Shown here piece by piece: positions 34,804 to 47,883 of a stretch of DNA of 64,000 nucleotides. Numbering within the stretch: the stretch's first letter is position 1; every line of letters begins with the position of its first letter. The stretch is from Nectonema munidae. Its lineage: Eukaryota; Nematomorpha; Nectonematoida; Nectonematidae. Under the pieces are notes generated by a model. That model was not told the origin of the DNA, did not search any database, and was given only the letters and a program-made list of their open reading frames with translations. The translations under genes and the position numbers were made by a program. The stretch covers positions 83,131-147,130 of the forward strand of contig JAUIRK010000800.1 of NCBI GenBank assembly GCA_030549495.1. The letters run 5' to 3'.

Positions 34804-37800
34804 ATGATGTGGGCGCCAACAACAACAGCGATAAGATCCGTGCCTCTGAAATTCTATGTGAGGTTGTTGTAATATCCCATTTCTCTTATTTATACACTTA
34901 TCTGAAATCCAGCTGAAAATAGGTACAATTGAAATGTTCTGAGTAAAAAATGAAAATGAGGATATTCATTCACCATGCAAATTAATTAACGACGTTGTCC
35001 AATCAGCATTAACGCATTTTAAAAGTAAAAATGTTAAAGAATATTTCTTCATCTTTTCAGAAGAGCCTCAAATGCAAAGCAAGATTCAATTCCAAAAGAA
35101 AATGAAGTAATGACTTATTTCCTTGCACCATAAATTTCTCTAATCATTTTATTTTAACGTTGAATGAATCTCGTTTATAACGCGTGCACAGTTGATAGTT
35201 CGAAAAATCTAGTATTGAATTTGATATATGTACTTATCGATACTCTTTTAAGCCAAGCTTAAATCATCTTTCTTTGGTTATTTCATTTTGACGTCTAAAC
35301 TAAAATTCCAATTTCTCCATCTTACCTCTTGTATACAAAAGTCACTGTGAACAAATTTTAAACTAGTTTGAACTATTTTGGATTTTTTTAGGGTCAAAAA
35401 ATTTTTTTTTTAAACTATTGCTATTTAACTTAACATTTTTAAATTTTTTCATTAATCTAATATAAATTTAAGAAACAAGTCCTTTTAATTGAAGAAACTT
35501 CACATTTTTTTAACTCAAAAATTGTTTACCCTTGTTATAGTTAATTATAAAAGTCATTCCTTTTAAAATATATTTACTTACTTAATTTAAACAAACTTTT
35601 ATGCTTTGACAAACAATGTTACACGTATAGAATTGCTTTAACCCCCTGAGCGCCAGTTTGACACGCATGTTCGAGGAAAACTCCTTTGAACCAGAATATG
35701 CTGGAATTTATTTCCGTTCGAGGTTTAAATCCTCGTTAAACTCTCTTTACTATGAGTAGCAGAACACGGCATGTTTGCTACCATGCTATATACTGATAAA
35801 AGCTTGTCAAAGATCTCTGATGAATACTTCATATTTCACTCTTTTTTCTAGGATTCTTCTAACTCATTTGCCAAAAATATATTCTTGGGAAAGTTGTGCG
35901 ATTCTTATCTCCTTCCTTATCCCAATAGTAAGTAATGCCTTCCTTATCTTACATTTCAACACATCCAATTTTGTACGAATTTTTGCCTAAGCTACTTCGT
36001 TTCACTCTGTTTGGCTTGTTTGTTGCTACATGAATTTTAAAATAAATCAATGAATGGTATTTTAATATACTTTAAGAAAAATAGCGGGACTAGCTTTGTC
36101 ATTTTATCTTCTGGGGCGTCCAGACCGTTTATATATCTCATTTTTATCGTCATCGGTTGTTTTCTTTTCCAGCATATTCCTTTGAAAATGTTTTAAATGA
36201 TGCGAATTTTTTGACAATTGAATTCAACTATAATATCTCATTTTTTAAATGTCCTTCCTTCAATATTATATTATTGTTATATTATAGTTTATAGTTAAAA
36301 AGTTTTTTTTTGTAATTCATTTTCTTCATCATCGGCAAAATTTTAGATGTTCTGAACTCTTTTTCTCGAAGTTTCTCGCTGTTATTGCATCTTGGCCGAA
36401 TCTCCTCCTTTGGCTCTCAAAATATGTTCTAGGCTCTATTTCTGAAAATTGTCTGCCAGCTTCTTAATCATTTAAGCGTAGTCCAGCTATTGATTTTCTG
36501 GGGTTATTGCATCTCGACCAACCTTTCCTTTGCTCTCTCAGGAGCTTCACCTCCAAAAATATGAAAGAATTTTTATATGAAAAAATAATGATTTGTATTC
36601 CTTTTGATTTTAGGTTTTTTTTGTTTTTAAATAATACAGTCTGATTTGGTTATAAGGGACACATTGGGCGAAGGAATTTTGTCCCCTATGACCGACTGTC
36701 ACTTATAAACAATGCTAAAACTTAAGCGTACTTTTCATCTCAAGTCTTCATAAAATTTCCTTTTTTTTTAAATATTATTATTATTAAAAGTTTCAAATTG
36801 TACAAGTAAAATGATTTAAAAGTAGTAAAACGCGCAGTCATGTTTATCTCCAAGCTAATGCAATAGAAACCTTTTGTTCCATTGCCATGCATTTTATTCT
36901 ATATTTTACTTGAAATGCAGTGATTTTAATCCTATAAAATCTTGGGGCGTCCCATACAAACAGAGAAAATTTCCTACTGAAAAATAGACTAAGAATCTTA
37001 CTTCAAAAATTTCCTATACATCCAGCTATCCCATTTACTGATGCCCCCCTATATCGTGTTAAAACTACATCCAGAAAAATTAGACGATAGAACTAGGAAT
37101 AGAGCTTTTATTATAAAAATCTGCAAAACATTTTACATGTCTCTTTACTTCTTCTTCTTTGTATTGATGAACGACATTTTTTTATATTTAGTTTTAGATG
37201 AAAATAGACTTGCAAATTTGCACTCACTGGTGGATCCCGTTTCAAAATTTTTTGAAGTATCTTTATTTTTTTATTTCACTACCTACTTTTTAATATTCCC
37301 GATATATCGTAAACAGGCTGGCCATATTTTATTGTGACAAAACGGGATATTTTATAACAATTGCCGACAAAAAACGCCAATTTTCAAAGCCAAGGTAAAG
37401 TGAAAACAAAGTTTTACAGAGTATATGTAATGTGGAGATGTATCGGATATCTGCAAAAAATTTTCATCCTCTCAATATCCTTATCTGCGTTTTAGAGTAA
37501 AAGTTGTTACATTCCTGATTCAATTTTAATTTTATATCATACCAAAACAACTATAGATTTTATTAAAACGGGACACTTGTTAGAAAGACGGTTTTAGTTT
37601 TTGGTTTTAGTCCAAATCTCAATAGCTAATTTCTAACTAAATTCCAGCATATTCTGGTTCAAAATTGTCAGTGTAAAGAGTATTTTAATAGAAATAGCAA
37701 TTACATGAATACGCTGAGAAGGCTTTAAACTGAATGAAGTTGTTTTTTATTATTATCAATTTTCAAATTTTGTTGCATCAAAAATATTTTAATTGAATTG

Positions 37801-40800
37801 GCAGAAGAAAAATATACGACATAAGGTAAACTTTTGCTTCCACGTCTACAGAAAATAAAATGTGTTCTAGGAGGTTGAGATGCTGATGTTATTAATCTAT
37901 GTTATGGTACGGATGCTCCAGCTGTGAAATTTCTAGATCCTCAATTTTTCACGATTTTTTTTGGAATGCTCTTATATCTAAAATTTTGTATAAATATATC
38001 GATAATTTTAATTTTAATAAATATTATATATTTTGCACTGTAATTTGTTTTATATAGGTTGGATTTTTTGATCAAAACTATTTAAGCTCTAACTTACTTT
38101 TTGATGCTAGAATAAACTAATTCTAGTTCTTCACAGATCACATTTAAAAATATCTGAGCGAAAGTAACCACATTTTTGAGAATTTATTGCAGAAAGTAGG
38201 GGGCGTGAGTACAGTTGGTTAGATTCTGGGTTTGATAACTCAAGGTCTTGGGTTCGATCCCGCATCAAGCCTACTTTCCTCATAGTTCGATACAAGCGGC
38301 AATTGTGCCTTCTCGATGAAAACATCCCATAAAAAAGTATCAAATGTGATATTTTTACTAATATTGTGGTTTATATATTTTGCTTTTAATATAATTGTGG
38401 TTTATGTATTTTGACAATTTTAGATTAGTGTCTGTGGTATATATGATGAGATCCTTGTGGGATGCCTTGGTGTATAAACATTTGTGTGTGAATGAGTGAA
38501 GAAAAAACATGTAGTGCATGTAGTTGAATATTTTTAGTGAAAATAACATTTCCTTTTAAATGCAACGCTTTTGCCCCAAATATTTGATGTACAATATGAA
38601 TCAGTTGCTTCTAACAGTAATTTATTTTTAGCGCATTTAGGACCGAACAAAGCAGACGACTTTAGTAATTTAAAGTAAGAATTCGTCTGCGTTCTCTTTT
38701 GGGACATTGGTCTTAAATGGGTTAAAGGAATCGTAGACATTTGCTTTTTCACATTCAATGAAAAATTAATAGGAAAAGAACGACGCAGCCTGGAATGACA
38801 AGCATCACATGATTAAAGCAGAAACATTTGATGGCTTAAAGGAGCTGGGCGCGTTTGGCTTGCAAATACCGGAAGAGTACAACGGCCTCGGTTTGAACAA
38901 CTCAGAGTATGCAAGAATGGTGGAACTTGTTGGCTCCTATGACTTGGGAGTGGGTATTTGTCTTGGCGCTCATCAGTCCATTGGCTTTAAAGGCATTTTA
39001 ATCAAAGGCACTCCCCAACAAAAGGTAAGAAGTATCTTTTATAAGTGCGCCAAAATCAGGGCTGCGCAGTCGCACGTTTTGCGGATTATTATTATTACGA
39101 CTCCTACTCCGATTTTAAAAGTAGTTATATTCACAATTCATAGACAGCAAGACAGAGAGTAAGCAGGAATTCACTTTGACTTTACGTGTATTCTTCTACT
39201 TATGGCCTTGTTATATAAATAATGATATAAGTTTTAAATCCGAGCTTCAGTCACATAGTTGGCCCACGTAACAAGTAAGTTAACTACCTCGCAACGCTTC
39301 GACCATAAATGAATGGGTTTACATGTTGTATGGGTGTGTGGGCAGTTGAAGAGGTGGTGTGTTTTTGTACGTGTTGATTGCAAAGTGGACAGTGCGGATT
39401 CGTGTGTGTTTTTGGACCAATTTTATGAAGATACTCACGAAGTAGCGGTGATTTGTAAGCTCTAAGTTTTGCAAGTGTGTTCCTTGTTTTGATGGGCAGT
39501 GTTTGTTCTGGTGTATCAATTTTTGGTGAGCAAATAATGTTTATGAGTTTATTAGGTTTACGTGTAGAAAGAAAGTTTGTTACTGCTTGTGAGCGAATGA
39601 TTTTATTGACCTTTGTTTGATTTTGATTATCTTCTTTATTTTGACAAGTGTTATAAAGAATTAGGTTATTATCTTCAAATAGCGTATTTTTCATGTTTCT
39701 TTGTAGAGTGGGAAAAATAATTTCCGTCCTTTGCTCTCAACTTAGATGATGCGTGAAGAACATCAAAGTGTTCTTTGACAGGTGGTATAAAAGTTTCTGT
39801 GTGAAGATGTTGTGTGTTGGTATCTAAAGTGTTGTCTGTTGCTAAGCGTAGTGATCTGTTTTGTAGAGTTTGTAATTTCGTTATGCCTTAAATAGTTATG
39901 GATATTGCCGGACCCCATATTGTAGATCTGTATTCTAATATAGGTCGTGTAATAGTTTTATATGTATTGGTGAGGACTTCTTTGTGTTTACCCCACTTCA
40001 TGCCGGCTAATGCTCGAATAATGTTAATTGTTTTATTTGCTTTTTATACTCACAAAAGGGTAAACGTGGAATATTTTGAATACTTTTTTAAAAATAAAGT
40101 AGGATTTTTGTTAGTTCGTAGGCTCGATAGCAAAGCGGCAAGCATCATAACGAACTTTGGTGAAATTTATCCTTCAACAAGTGCCAAGAGATATGATAGA
40201 GTGAGTAAATCCCGTGTTGATATAATTCAAGCAAAATTGCTATAAAAAAAGCATAATTAAAGAATGGGAGGAGTGGATTTGAATGCTTGGTTGTTAAGTT
40301 GATATGGGGAAACAAATGGTACTGGTGTCTGATTACTAAATTCTTGGATATGGCTGTTGTTAATAGTGGGCTCCTATATAGATTAGCGTATGATGGAAAA
40401 AAACTTGTCACTTCTTGACTTCCGAAGATATATGGCTTTGACTTGTCTAAAATTGGCTTCTTTGTCTAAAATAAGAGTCTTTAACGCGTTGCATTTCTGC
40501 TTAGTTTACGCTATGCCGGATTTGGGTACATGCCCATAAATTTAAATGCCAGGCGTAGATGCCAACTAGAAAAATGTAAGCTACGCTCAACAAAAAATGT
40601 GATGTTCATCTCGGTATGAAATATTTTCTTTCAATATCATCAAGCTTAAATCTTCAATAAATATTTCCTTTTTATTTTAAATAAAATTATTTATTTGTTC
40701 GTAAAACTCTTCCAATACAAGACTACCATTTTTACCAAATTTTGACCTCAGTCCCAGAGGGTCATTTGTGGACTCATCACTATAATCAAGTAATAATAAA

Positions 40801-43800
40801 AAATTATTACAGATCACCTCGGTAAACTTAATGGGTTACGCCAAGCATTGAACCTAGGTGTTAACGTTGAGAGTAGTCTTTTTAAAGGCTCGTTCTAAAT
40901 GATCACTCTCTAATTTCTAAACTCTTCCGAAATTCTTTTGTTTTTAGGGGGCTAGCAACTTTCGACTTTGTTTCCAAAGAGAACGTAGACGCCTTCAGTA
41001 ATCTCCATTTAATTAGCGTTCCCTTTGGAAACAATGATACTAACCAATGTTGAATTTGACACCTTTTCCATCGATATATACAACCCAGTTTGCTATTTCC
41101 TCTATAATACAGTGGTGAAGCATCATGAATGCAGCATTGCACATGCATTCTTTTAGATGAAATACTTCCCAAAGCTCGCAACAGGTGAACACATTGCAGC
41201 GTTTTGTTTAACGGAGCCTTCTTCAGGGAGTGACGCTAATTCAATTCAAACAACAGCGGTGAAAAGCTCTGACGGAAAGCACTTTATTTTAAATGGACAA
41301 AAAATTTGGATAACAAACGGTGGCATAGCGGAAATATTAACGGTCTTTGCGAAGCAGCGCGTTTTTGATGAAAAGACTCAGAAGCAAACGGAGAAAGTTA
41401 CAGCTTTCATTGTTGAAAAATCTTTTGGAGGCGTTACTCAGTAAACCTTTTTCTACACTTCTTTTCAATGTGCTGTTAGCGTTCCTGAAATTTGTCTTAC
41501 TGAGAAAAATTTTTAATCTTGCTTCTGAAAATTTGAGCATGAATTAAAAAGTAAATAAAATTTAAAAAAAAAATTTTTTAAAGCAAAGTATCTGAATAAA
41601 GGATTATCATCAATCTGAAAGATCTTAAATTTGATCTTGAGTTAACGTAGAAGTCATGAAAGAAATGCTGATAACTTATATGACGAAATCGGCATTTTGA
41701 TTATGGCAAAAGATCATTTTTAGGAATATGTATTCTTTGACCGAAAGAATATTAATTAAGAGAGATAGCATGAAAGTTTTTTCTAATCATACTGATTTCT
41801 TATAGATGCTGTAAGTTAAGAAAGTTGTAAAAAAAAATGCAAGAAAACCATTCTTATAGTGTAGATCTAGCGATAAAAAATAAATATGCATATCTATTAA
41901 AAAATAATTTTACTTTAAATGAAAAATGGGGAAAGTTAGTGCCGGATCCGCGGAAACCGTAAAAGAAACTTTTTGTAGATGATAATAATTGAAAATTTTC
42001 TTCTTACATTTCCTCAATTTTTTTTTCAAGGAAATGAGCCTTCTCTATGCAGGTGGTCGCAATACTTTTATGAGATTTTCATTAATTTCATTTATTATTT
42101 CATTTTCAGATAAGTAAACTTATTTATATAAAGGTAAGGGTAGCTTGCGGTGTTTTCATTGAGAAGGTGCAATGAAGCCGCTTGTATTGGACTATGAAGA
42201 ACGAATGTTTGAAGTTGCATTCAAACGCAAGACCTTGTGATATCGAATCAAGGCATATACACAACATTACTCACGCCCCTAATAAAGAGCACTATAGCGC
42301 TGATTTTAACAATTCAAATTTAGTCCTCATTTTGCATTATAGTTGACAAGTGTTCAACGAATTTCTAATTGGGCCTTAATGTGGAAAATTTTAAGAACCT
42401 CTTGTAGGGGTTATGATAAGTGTAGAATTAGCATTAGAGTTAGGGTTGAGGTTAGGTTTAGTGTTAGCGCAATCGTACATACATACATATACGTTTTTTG
42501 ACATTCTTGACACAAAATTTCCTATTTATTTGTATTAATACACGTCTGACACAAAAAAAACATCTAGAGAAGCATAGAATTTTTATTTTGAGGAGCCAAA
42601 TGGGATTTTTACATTAATCATTTTTGGCAATTTTCATTTATAGATCAAAGTTGTCTATTTTAGAGTTTATTTCAAATTCAAGAAATAATACATTTTAGTT
42701 ATGAAAATTAGCTTCAAAATCTTCTTGCGTAGTTTGGATTCATCAACGCATTAAAACTTTTTTAAAAAAATCTTTTGTGGACTTTCTAAAAATAACTTTT
42801 TTTTCTATTACTATTTTCTTATAAATTTTGTTTTAAGTTCAAATCCTGAAGATAAAATGGGCATTAATGCTTCGAATACGGCACAAATTTTTTTTGAAGA
42901 TACCAAGGTGCCTGTTGAAAATGTTTTAGGCAGTGAAGGAGACGGATTCAAAGTTGCAATGAATATTCTTAATAATGGGCGCTTTGGAATGGCTGCAGCT
43001 TTATCTGGTACCATGCGATCCATTATTGAAAAAACGGTAGAGCTTACGAATACGCTGTTTTTGAGTTCTAACCGTGATTGAGTAATGTTATTCACATATC
43101 CCACCACCTCTCTATCTCAATCTGTAATAAAACGGCAGGACTAAAGACTGTTGTGAGCCAGAGTTTGTTAAGCGCTAGTATTCATCGCACTAAGAAAAGA
43201 AGCAATATGTTTAGCGTTAATTCTTCAAGGGTAAGCTTCGGCTATAGCTCTAAACTGGCTAGTGAAGAGGCGAAACAATTCAAGTCCTTAATGCAATGGA
43301 AAGAGTCAACTTAGATAGCAGTCCTGAATTATCTGGTGCCAAGGTCCCTCAATTTAATTTTTTTTTTAAATATTACAATTATACACAGTTCGGGCTCTAC
43401 TTCGACCATTTGAAAATTCCTTTGCTCAGGTTCCAGTCTAGTGATTGTAATCAGTAAAAATTAAGCTATTATTATTAATCGGTGAATATATAGATAACTT
43501 TTAAACGATTTTAAGCTGCCGCAATGCAACGGCACGTCTTTTTAAAAACGGCATTGCCCAACCTACTTCTCATGTTCTGGTACTTGCAATTATGCTCAAA
43601 TAAAATTACCTTTGATTTTTTCTTTTTCGTTGACCATATCTTATGTTTTTTTATATCTATGGACTCAAAATTTCCCAAAAATTAAAGGGCTTAACGAAAA
43701 CACAGTTAATCACCATGACTTTCTCGAAAAGCTCGATTCAATTGCTGCTTGGCATCGCTAACAGTAACCATTAGTCAGCTTTCAAGGACTCGATTCATCA

Positions 43801-46715
43801 CCAATAAAGATATAATTAGTAATATTTTTTAATCTTATTTAGATTGACTTCGCAAATAGCAGAGAACAGTTCGGCTCCAAAATCGTCAGCTATCAAACGA
43901 TTCAAGAGAAGATAGCGAGAATGTGCATGCGGCATTATGTGACAGAATCCATGGCATATATGGTAGCTGGTAACATGGATGCGGGAGCTGTTGACTATCA
44001 AATTGAAGCCGCCATTTCTAAAGTTTTAGCTTCTGTAGATCTCCTTTTCTTATATTTTATATCATAGCGCTATATCCTTGGAGATCTTCACTGACCGTGT
44101 CTGCTCATATGTGTTGTAAGAAATCTTTAGCATTGATTTGGGTTAGCAAGTGAAAAATGCACGGGCTGTAATTTAACTCAAACGCAAATAGATCACTTAT
44201 AAGTCCACCCCTATTTCTTTCCAATATTTTATGTTGTTTATTATGCTAACGTTAGTGCAATGAGGATAAGATTTTATTTTTTAATTGAAAGACCACTGAT
44301 ATAGCATATTTTTATAAAAGGTCCCGGGGATTTTTGATCTCTAGGTGAAAATAGCTAGGAACCACTGCAGTATTGAATGTATACACAAATTTAAATTCAA
44401 AAATTAGTAATATTTATTCAGGAAAGATATTTGCTAGTGTAATTTTTCAAGGATAGCTATTGGCAAATTCTTTTACAATATCCTTGTGAGTCTACATTAA
44501 AATATAAGGGATCAAGCTTCTTAATTCGGCATTGAAGATTCTGCTTCTCGTCTAGTGAACCGCGAATGGATAGATATAACACTTTTAAGCCACTCTTTAC
44601 ATTTTAGGATTTGGGTGTATCTTGCTTACAAGAATTCCAAATTTAATACACACATAATATCGATTGTTGCAGATGTACGAGTGGTCTCTTCATATCTTTT
44701 CTTATCTTCTCTGAAGTATCGATCATACTTTACCATGGAGGCCATTTTCGATAATTTAGTCTCCTGGGGGTTTTTGGACAACACTGACTTTTCATTCACT
44801 TATTTCAAAAAAGAAGATTTCAAAATTATAGCTCCTCCGACTATGTTTCTCTTTGATAGTATAAAGATTTTTCTTTCACTTTGATGTATTTTTTTTTCTA
44901 TATTTCTGTAAAGAATGAAATATTTTGTCCATGATTTTGTTAAAACACATATTTGGTCTCTAAAATCACATATCCTAAGAATGAATTCAAAATCATGCAT
45001 TTCCCATTAGAAGGCATTTAAAAAATTAAAATTATAATAATAACAAGTTTCATAAAAATGATAAAAGTTGTCCTGAAAATTTGGCCTTTTTTTTAATATA
45101 AGCAACTCCATTTTCTGGATCTAAGGGTGGAGGGTCTTTTCAGGTCTCAAGTTGCTTGGCATTATTTTTCTTATTGTTAATAATATTTTATTAACTCAAA
45201 ATGAGTCTTATTTCTTGGGAAAGGAAGAAATGAAGGCGATTTTTACAAGCTAAAGTATCTTCAAAAATTTTGTTTTCTATATAGCGTCTCAAAGAATATT
45301 TAGTTTTGTTTTTCTTTCCTTTCATTTTTGAAGCATTTGATATTGAACCTTTTTTTATAACGCTAAAAAGTGGAAAAACTTTTTGTTTATTAATTTAACT
45401 GAAACTTTTTCCAAATACGTCTCAAATTTTTTTTAGCATAAACCCCTTTTAAAGTTAAATAGAAAATGAAATACTTGATTTTTTTGTTTTACATAATTAT
45501 TTTGCTATTATTTATATCCAGGAAAATGCTTGGTACACTGTAGACGAAGGCATTCAGATTTTGGGTGGCATGGGATACATGAAACAAGTGGGATTTGAAC
45601 GCGTGTTACGGGATTTAAGAATATTCAGGATTTTTGAAGGAACAAACGATATTTTAAGACTCTTCATTGCCTTAACGGGATTACAAGTTTGCGTTTTACT
45701 AAATTTCAAGCGTTTATAATAAAGTTTTAGTAAATTCTTTTTTAAGTTTGCTGGTAATTATTTAAAGGGTGTGAAAAAGGCATTCTCAAATATCACATCT
45801 AATCCTTCTCTACTGCTTTATGAAGGAAAAAGGAGAGCAAAGAGGTAATGCTATCTTTTTCATCCTTGACTGTTTACAATGATCTTGAACATTATGTCTG
45901 ACAGTTACATGGGATTTCCTGATTCCACCTCCTCATTCAACGACAAATTAGATGATAAACTCAAAGGTTTAGGAATGTCCTGTTTTAAGTCTATTTCTCT
46001 TCTGGGATCTACCTCAGAAAGCCTCTTGAAACAGTTTTCCAAAGTAAGCTTTCTCTTTTGAAGTGAGTTTTATGAAGAGCTGTACTTCGCATTTTAGAAT
46101 ATCGTTCACGAACAATTTCTGCTCAATAGAATAGCAGATGCTACAATTGACATATATGCAATGATGTGCGTTCTATCACGCTGCAACATGTCGTTATCGC
46201 GGAAAAAATCTTCAGCTAATACAGAATTAGAAATCACAAAACTCTTTTGTGAGGAGGTGAGCAGACTTCGACACTCTTTAACTAAGGAACGTGCACATTT
46301 CATTGTCATTGAAACCCAAGACAGTTTTAGATTGTTCAGTTGCAAAGTTCACATATATTTCAACAAGCACAATGACTTAATATTCTAATACAAACTGTAG
46401 CGCAGAATCTAGTGACTAGTTTATTTCATTCTCTATTCTAATTATGTGAAGGATGCTGATTCAATATTAATTAATTAGATTTTCAATTCTAATCAAATAT
46501 ACAAGTAATAATTGCGTTCTTTAAAATTCTTTCGACTATTTTGTTGTAATTAATTGTACTTTTATTTATGCTCTTAGGCTCTCGAAAGAATCGCAAACAA
46601 TTTGAGTGCCGTTAAAAATCCCAAAAAATTATCCAACTTCCAACAAATGGCCAGGATATGCAGAGAAGTTTCCGACAATAAAGCTCTCTTCTATTCAAAT
46701 CCACTAGAAATTTGA
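34804..46715 (+). CDS. ACADVL: very-long-chain acyl-CoA dehydrogenase, 13 exons
   Basis: VLCAD catalyses the first, FAD-dependent dehydrogenation of long-chain acyl-CoA in beta-oxidation at the inner mitochondrial membrane. Exons (CDS): 34804-34862, 35061-35106, 35852-35927, 37192-37256, 38773-39024, 41157-41440, 42838-43036, 43843-44034, 45522-45686, 45747-45844, 45905-46043, 46098-46256, 46578-46715. The joined 1,872 nt encode 623 residues; human VLCAD has 655. The N-terminus is basic and hydroxylated with FYVRRAS near 18-24, a plausible mitochondrial presequence. Family landmarks: [36 protein letters not shown] (183-192, flavin/substrate motif), [11 protein letters not shown] and [13 protein letters not shown] with the catalytic Glu at about 430. 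The long C-terminal domain (MCVLSR...SNPLEI) separates VLCAD/ACAD9 from shorter family members. An in-frame stop at 34795 precedes the chosen ATG. Weakest calls: donor of exon 1 (AG|GTTGTT) and of exon 9 (CAA|GTTTGC). Exon 1 rests on frame and composition only. Confidence 0.93.
35360..35560 (+). repeat. dispersed AT-rich repeat, shared with 53.6-53.9 kb
   Basis: AAACTAGTTTGAACTATTTT, ATTTAAGAAACAAGT, TTTTAATTGAAGAAACTTCA and TTGTTTACCCTTGTTATA match 53580-53880 in the same orientation and order. It lies in ACADVL intron 2. No coding content or termini were identified. Confidence 0.55.
35640..35715 (+). repeat. possible piggyBac-type MITE end in ACADVL intron 2
   Basis: TTAA at 35638-35642 region is followed by CCCCCTGAGCGCCAGTTTGA. 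The nearby string TTTGAACCAGAATATGCTGG recurs inverted at about 37642-37666 (CCAGCATATTCTGGTTCAAA). Each site may be a remnant of the same short element family. Complete copies were not delimited. Confidence 0.35.
38199..38330 (+). mobile_element. tRNA-derived SINE (family A) in ACADVL intron 4
   Basis: The head GGGCGTGAGTACAGTTGGTT (A box) and GGTCTTGGGTTCGATCCCGC (canonical B box GGTTCGATCCC) is followed by CATAGTTCGATACAAGCGGC and CTTCTCGATGAAAACATCCC. It is the best-preserved B box of the family in this window. Sense to the host gene. Confidence 0.8.
39284..40080 (-). pseudogene. LINE (jockey-like) reverse transcriptase C-terminal fragment in ACADVL intron 5
   Basis: Minus-strand pieces in order: [20 protein letters not shown] (about 40040), [37 protein letters not shown] and [14 protein letters not shown], then [20 protein letters not shown] with CPLCNQH near 39380. 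This is the post-reverse-transcriptase region and terminal cysteine motif of jockey-like LINEs. An in-frame stop (near 39890) and frameshifts are present. It lies antisense to ACADVL. Confidence 0.8.
40553..41000 (+). repeat. deletion derivative of the element at 54 kb, in ACADVL intron 5
   Basis: This is a near-identical inverted copy of 54032-54382 joined to 54658-54715. Example: GGTTACGCCAAGCATTGAAC at 40833-40852, complement near 54150-54169. It lacks the 275 bp present at 54383-54657, with a short TTCA-like repeat at the junction. It ends about 150 bp before exon 6. Confidence 0.8.
42131..42280 (-). mobile_element. tRNA-derived SINE (family A) in ACADVL intron 6
   Basis: On the minus strand: AGGGGCGTGAGTAATGTTGT (head), a B-box region CTTGCGTTTGAATGC that is decayed, then CATAGTCCAATACAAGCGGC and ACCTTCTCAATGAAAACACC. 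More diverged than the copies at 32518 and 38199. Antisense to the host gene. Confidence 0.75.
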
Positions 46716-46975
46716 ATTCATTCGATATCATTTCTTTGATCTATTATTCGATGCAAATATTTTCTTCATCATCTTAATATATTTTTAAAAATTGTTAAAA
46801 AGTTAGAAACACGCAAAAGTGAATTTGTATGCGTAATGTTCCATTTTTCGCACTATATTTTATCTGAAGTAAATCAAAATATCCTATTATATAAATATCC
46901 AAACGCATTCATTTGTGTTACCTATTTTTTCAATACTTTTTTCATAGTTTTATAGATTATTTTGTTTAAATTTTA

Positions 46976-46981
46976 AATAAA
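46976..46981 (+). terminator. polyadenylation signal of ACADVL
   Basis: AATAAA 261 bp after the stop codon. Overlapping AATAAATAAA follows near 47017-47026, giving an alternative site. Both lie before the hAT insertion at 47098. Confidence 0.5.
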
Positions 46982-47333
46982 TGTTAAGAGTACACTTCTT
47001 TACCATTGTGATGAACAATAAATAAAGTATAAAGGGGATATTCTTTTTTAAATGATTTGTTTGTATCAACTGTTACTAAGATATTCTTGATTAAAACCAG
47101 GGGCGCACATCCTCAAAATTATTGGGGGGCGAAATTTTTTTCTTGCAATTTTCAAAATTAGTGGTCTGGAAATACCACGGAAGACCAAATATCCTTTAAA
47201 ATATAGTGTATTCAGAGCATACCCTAAATCCCTAAATTTATGAGACTACATTATATTTTTTTTACAAAATTAGTGAATTTAAATACTATACTTCCAGCGA
47301 AAATATTTTAATTAAATTTGCATATCGAATATA

Positions 47334-47883
47334 GTGCGCAGAAAAAATGCCCCCGGAAAAAATGCCCCCAATTAAAAAGTAGGAAAAAATGCCCCCAATT
47401 AAAAAGTAAGAAAAAATGCCCCAATTTAAATTAGGAAAAAATGCCCCAACACAAAAAATTTCAAAAAATTTTTAATTAAAATTTTTAAAAAAGATAAAGA
47501 TTTTTTGTAAAAAAAAGTTAACTTTTCATTTAAAATTTAATTAAAGTAAACTAAAAAACTCAGCATACGACAATTTTTTAAATACAAAAAATTTTTTTAT
47601 AAAAAAGCAAATATTTTTGGACTTTGTGTGTATCAGAACACTTTTTAAATATAATTTGTATTTTAACTGATTTTAAGAACACATTCCCACAAATATGCAC
47701 CTTTGCTATTGTTTTCAAGAACTTTATAAAGAAAAAACCCTATAGATTAAGAAATTTTAGGAATTTAGCCTTTCAAAACGGTACCAAATAAAAATATTTA
47801 TATAATTATATAAAATCCTGAAAATCAAAAATTAGGGGGCATTTTTTCCTACTTTTTAATTGGGGGCATTTTTACCTACAACC
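47334..47883. mobile_element. 550-bp MITE with GAAAAAATGCCCCC termini, nested
   Basis: It is flanked by 10-bp repeats ATCGAATATA at 47324-47333 and 47884-47893. The paralogous copy near 2860 (GCATATCGCATATACACC on the minus strand) lacks it, proving insertion. The left end has about four tandem copies of a ~27-bp unit, GAAAAAATGCCCCCAATTAA plus AAGTAG. The right end carries the same unit inverted, about 1.5 copies. A 9-11 bp duplication would fit Mutator-like elements, but that is inference. Confidence 0.85.

Noticed and set aside
34607-34825. 72-residue minus-strand ORF overlapping ACADVL exon 1
   Set aside because: No recognisable motif; overlap with the presequence exon is better explained by chance than by an antisense gene.
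35775-35990. 71-residue plus-strand ORF
   Set aside because: It is a shadow of ACADVL exon 3 (35852-35927); the true frame is offset and bounded by splice sites.
36640-36706. Short pogo-like palindromic element (CAGTCTGATTTGGTTATAAG ... CGACTG)
   Set aside because: The inverted similarity is short and gapped and there is no clear TA duplication on the right, so it was not called as a feature.
38534-38758. 74-residue minus-strand ORF before ACADVL exon 5
   Set aside because: No motif. The sequence TCTTAAATGGG followed by TTAA at its upstream end looks like a decayed piggyBac-type terminus, but no partner end was found, so neither call is made.
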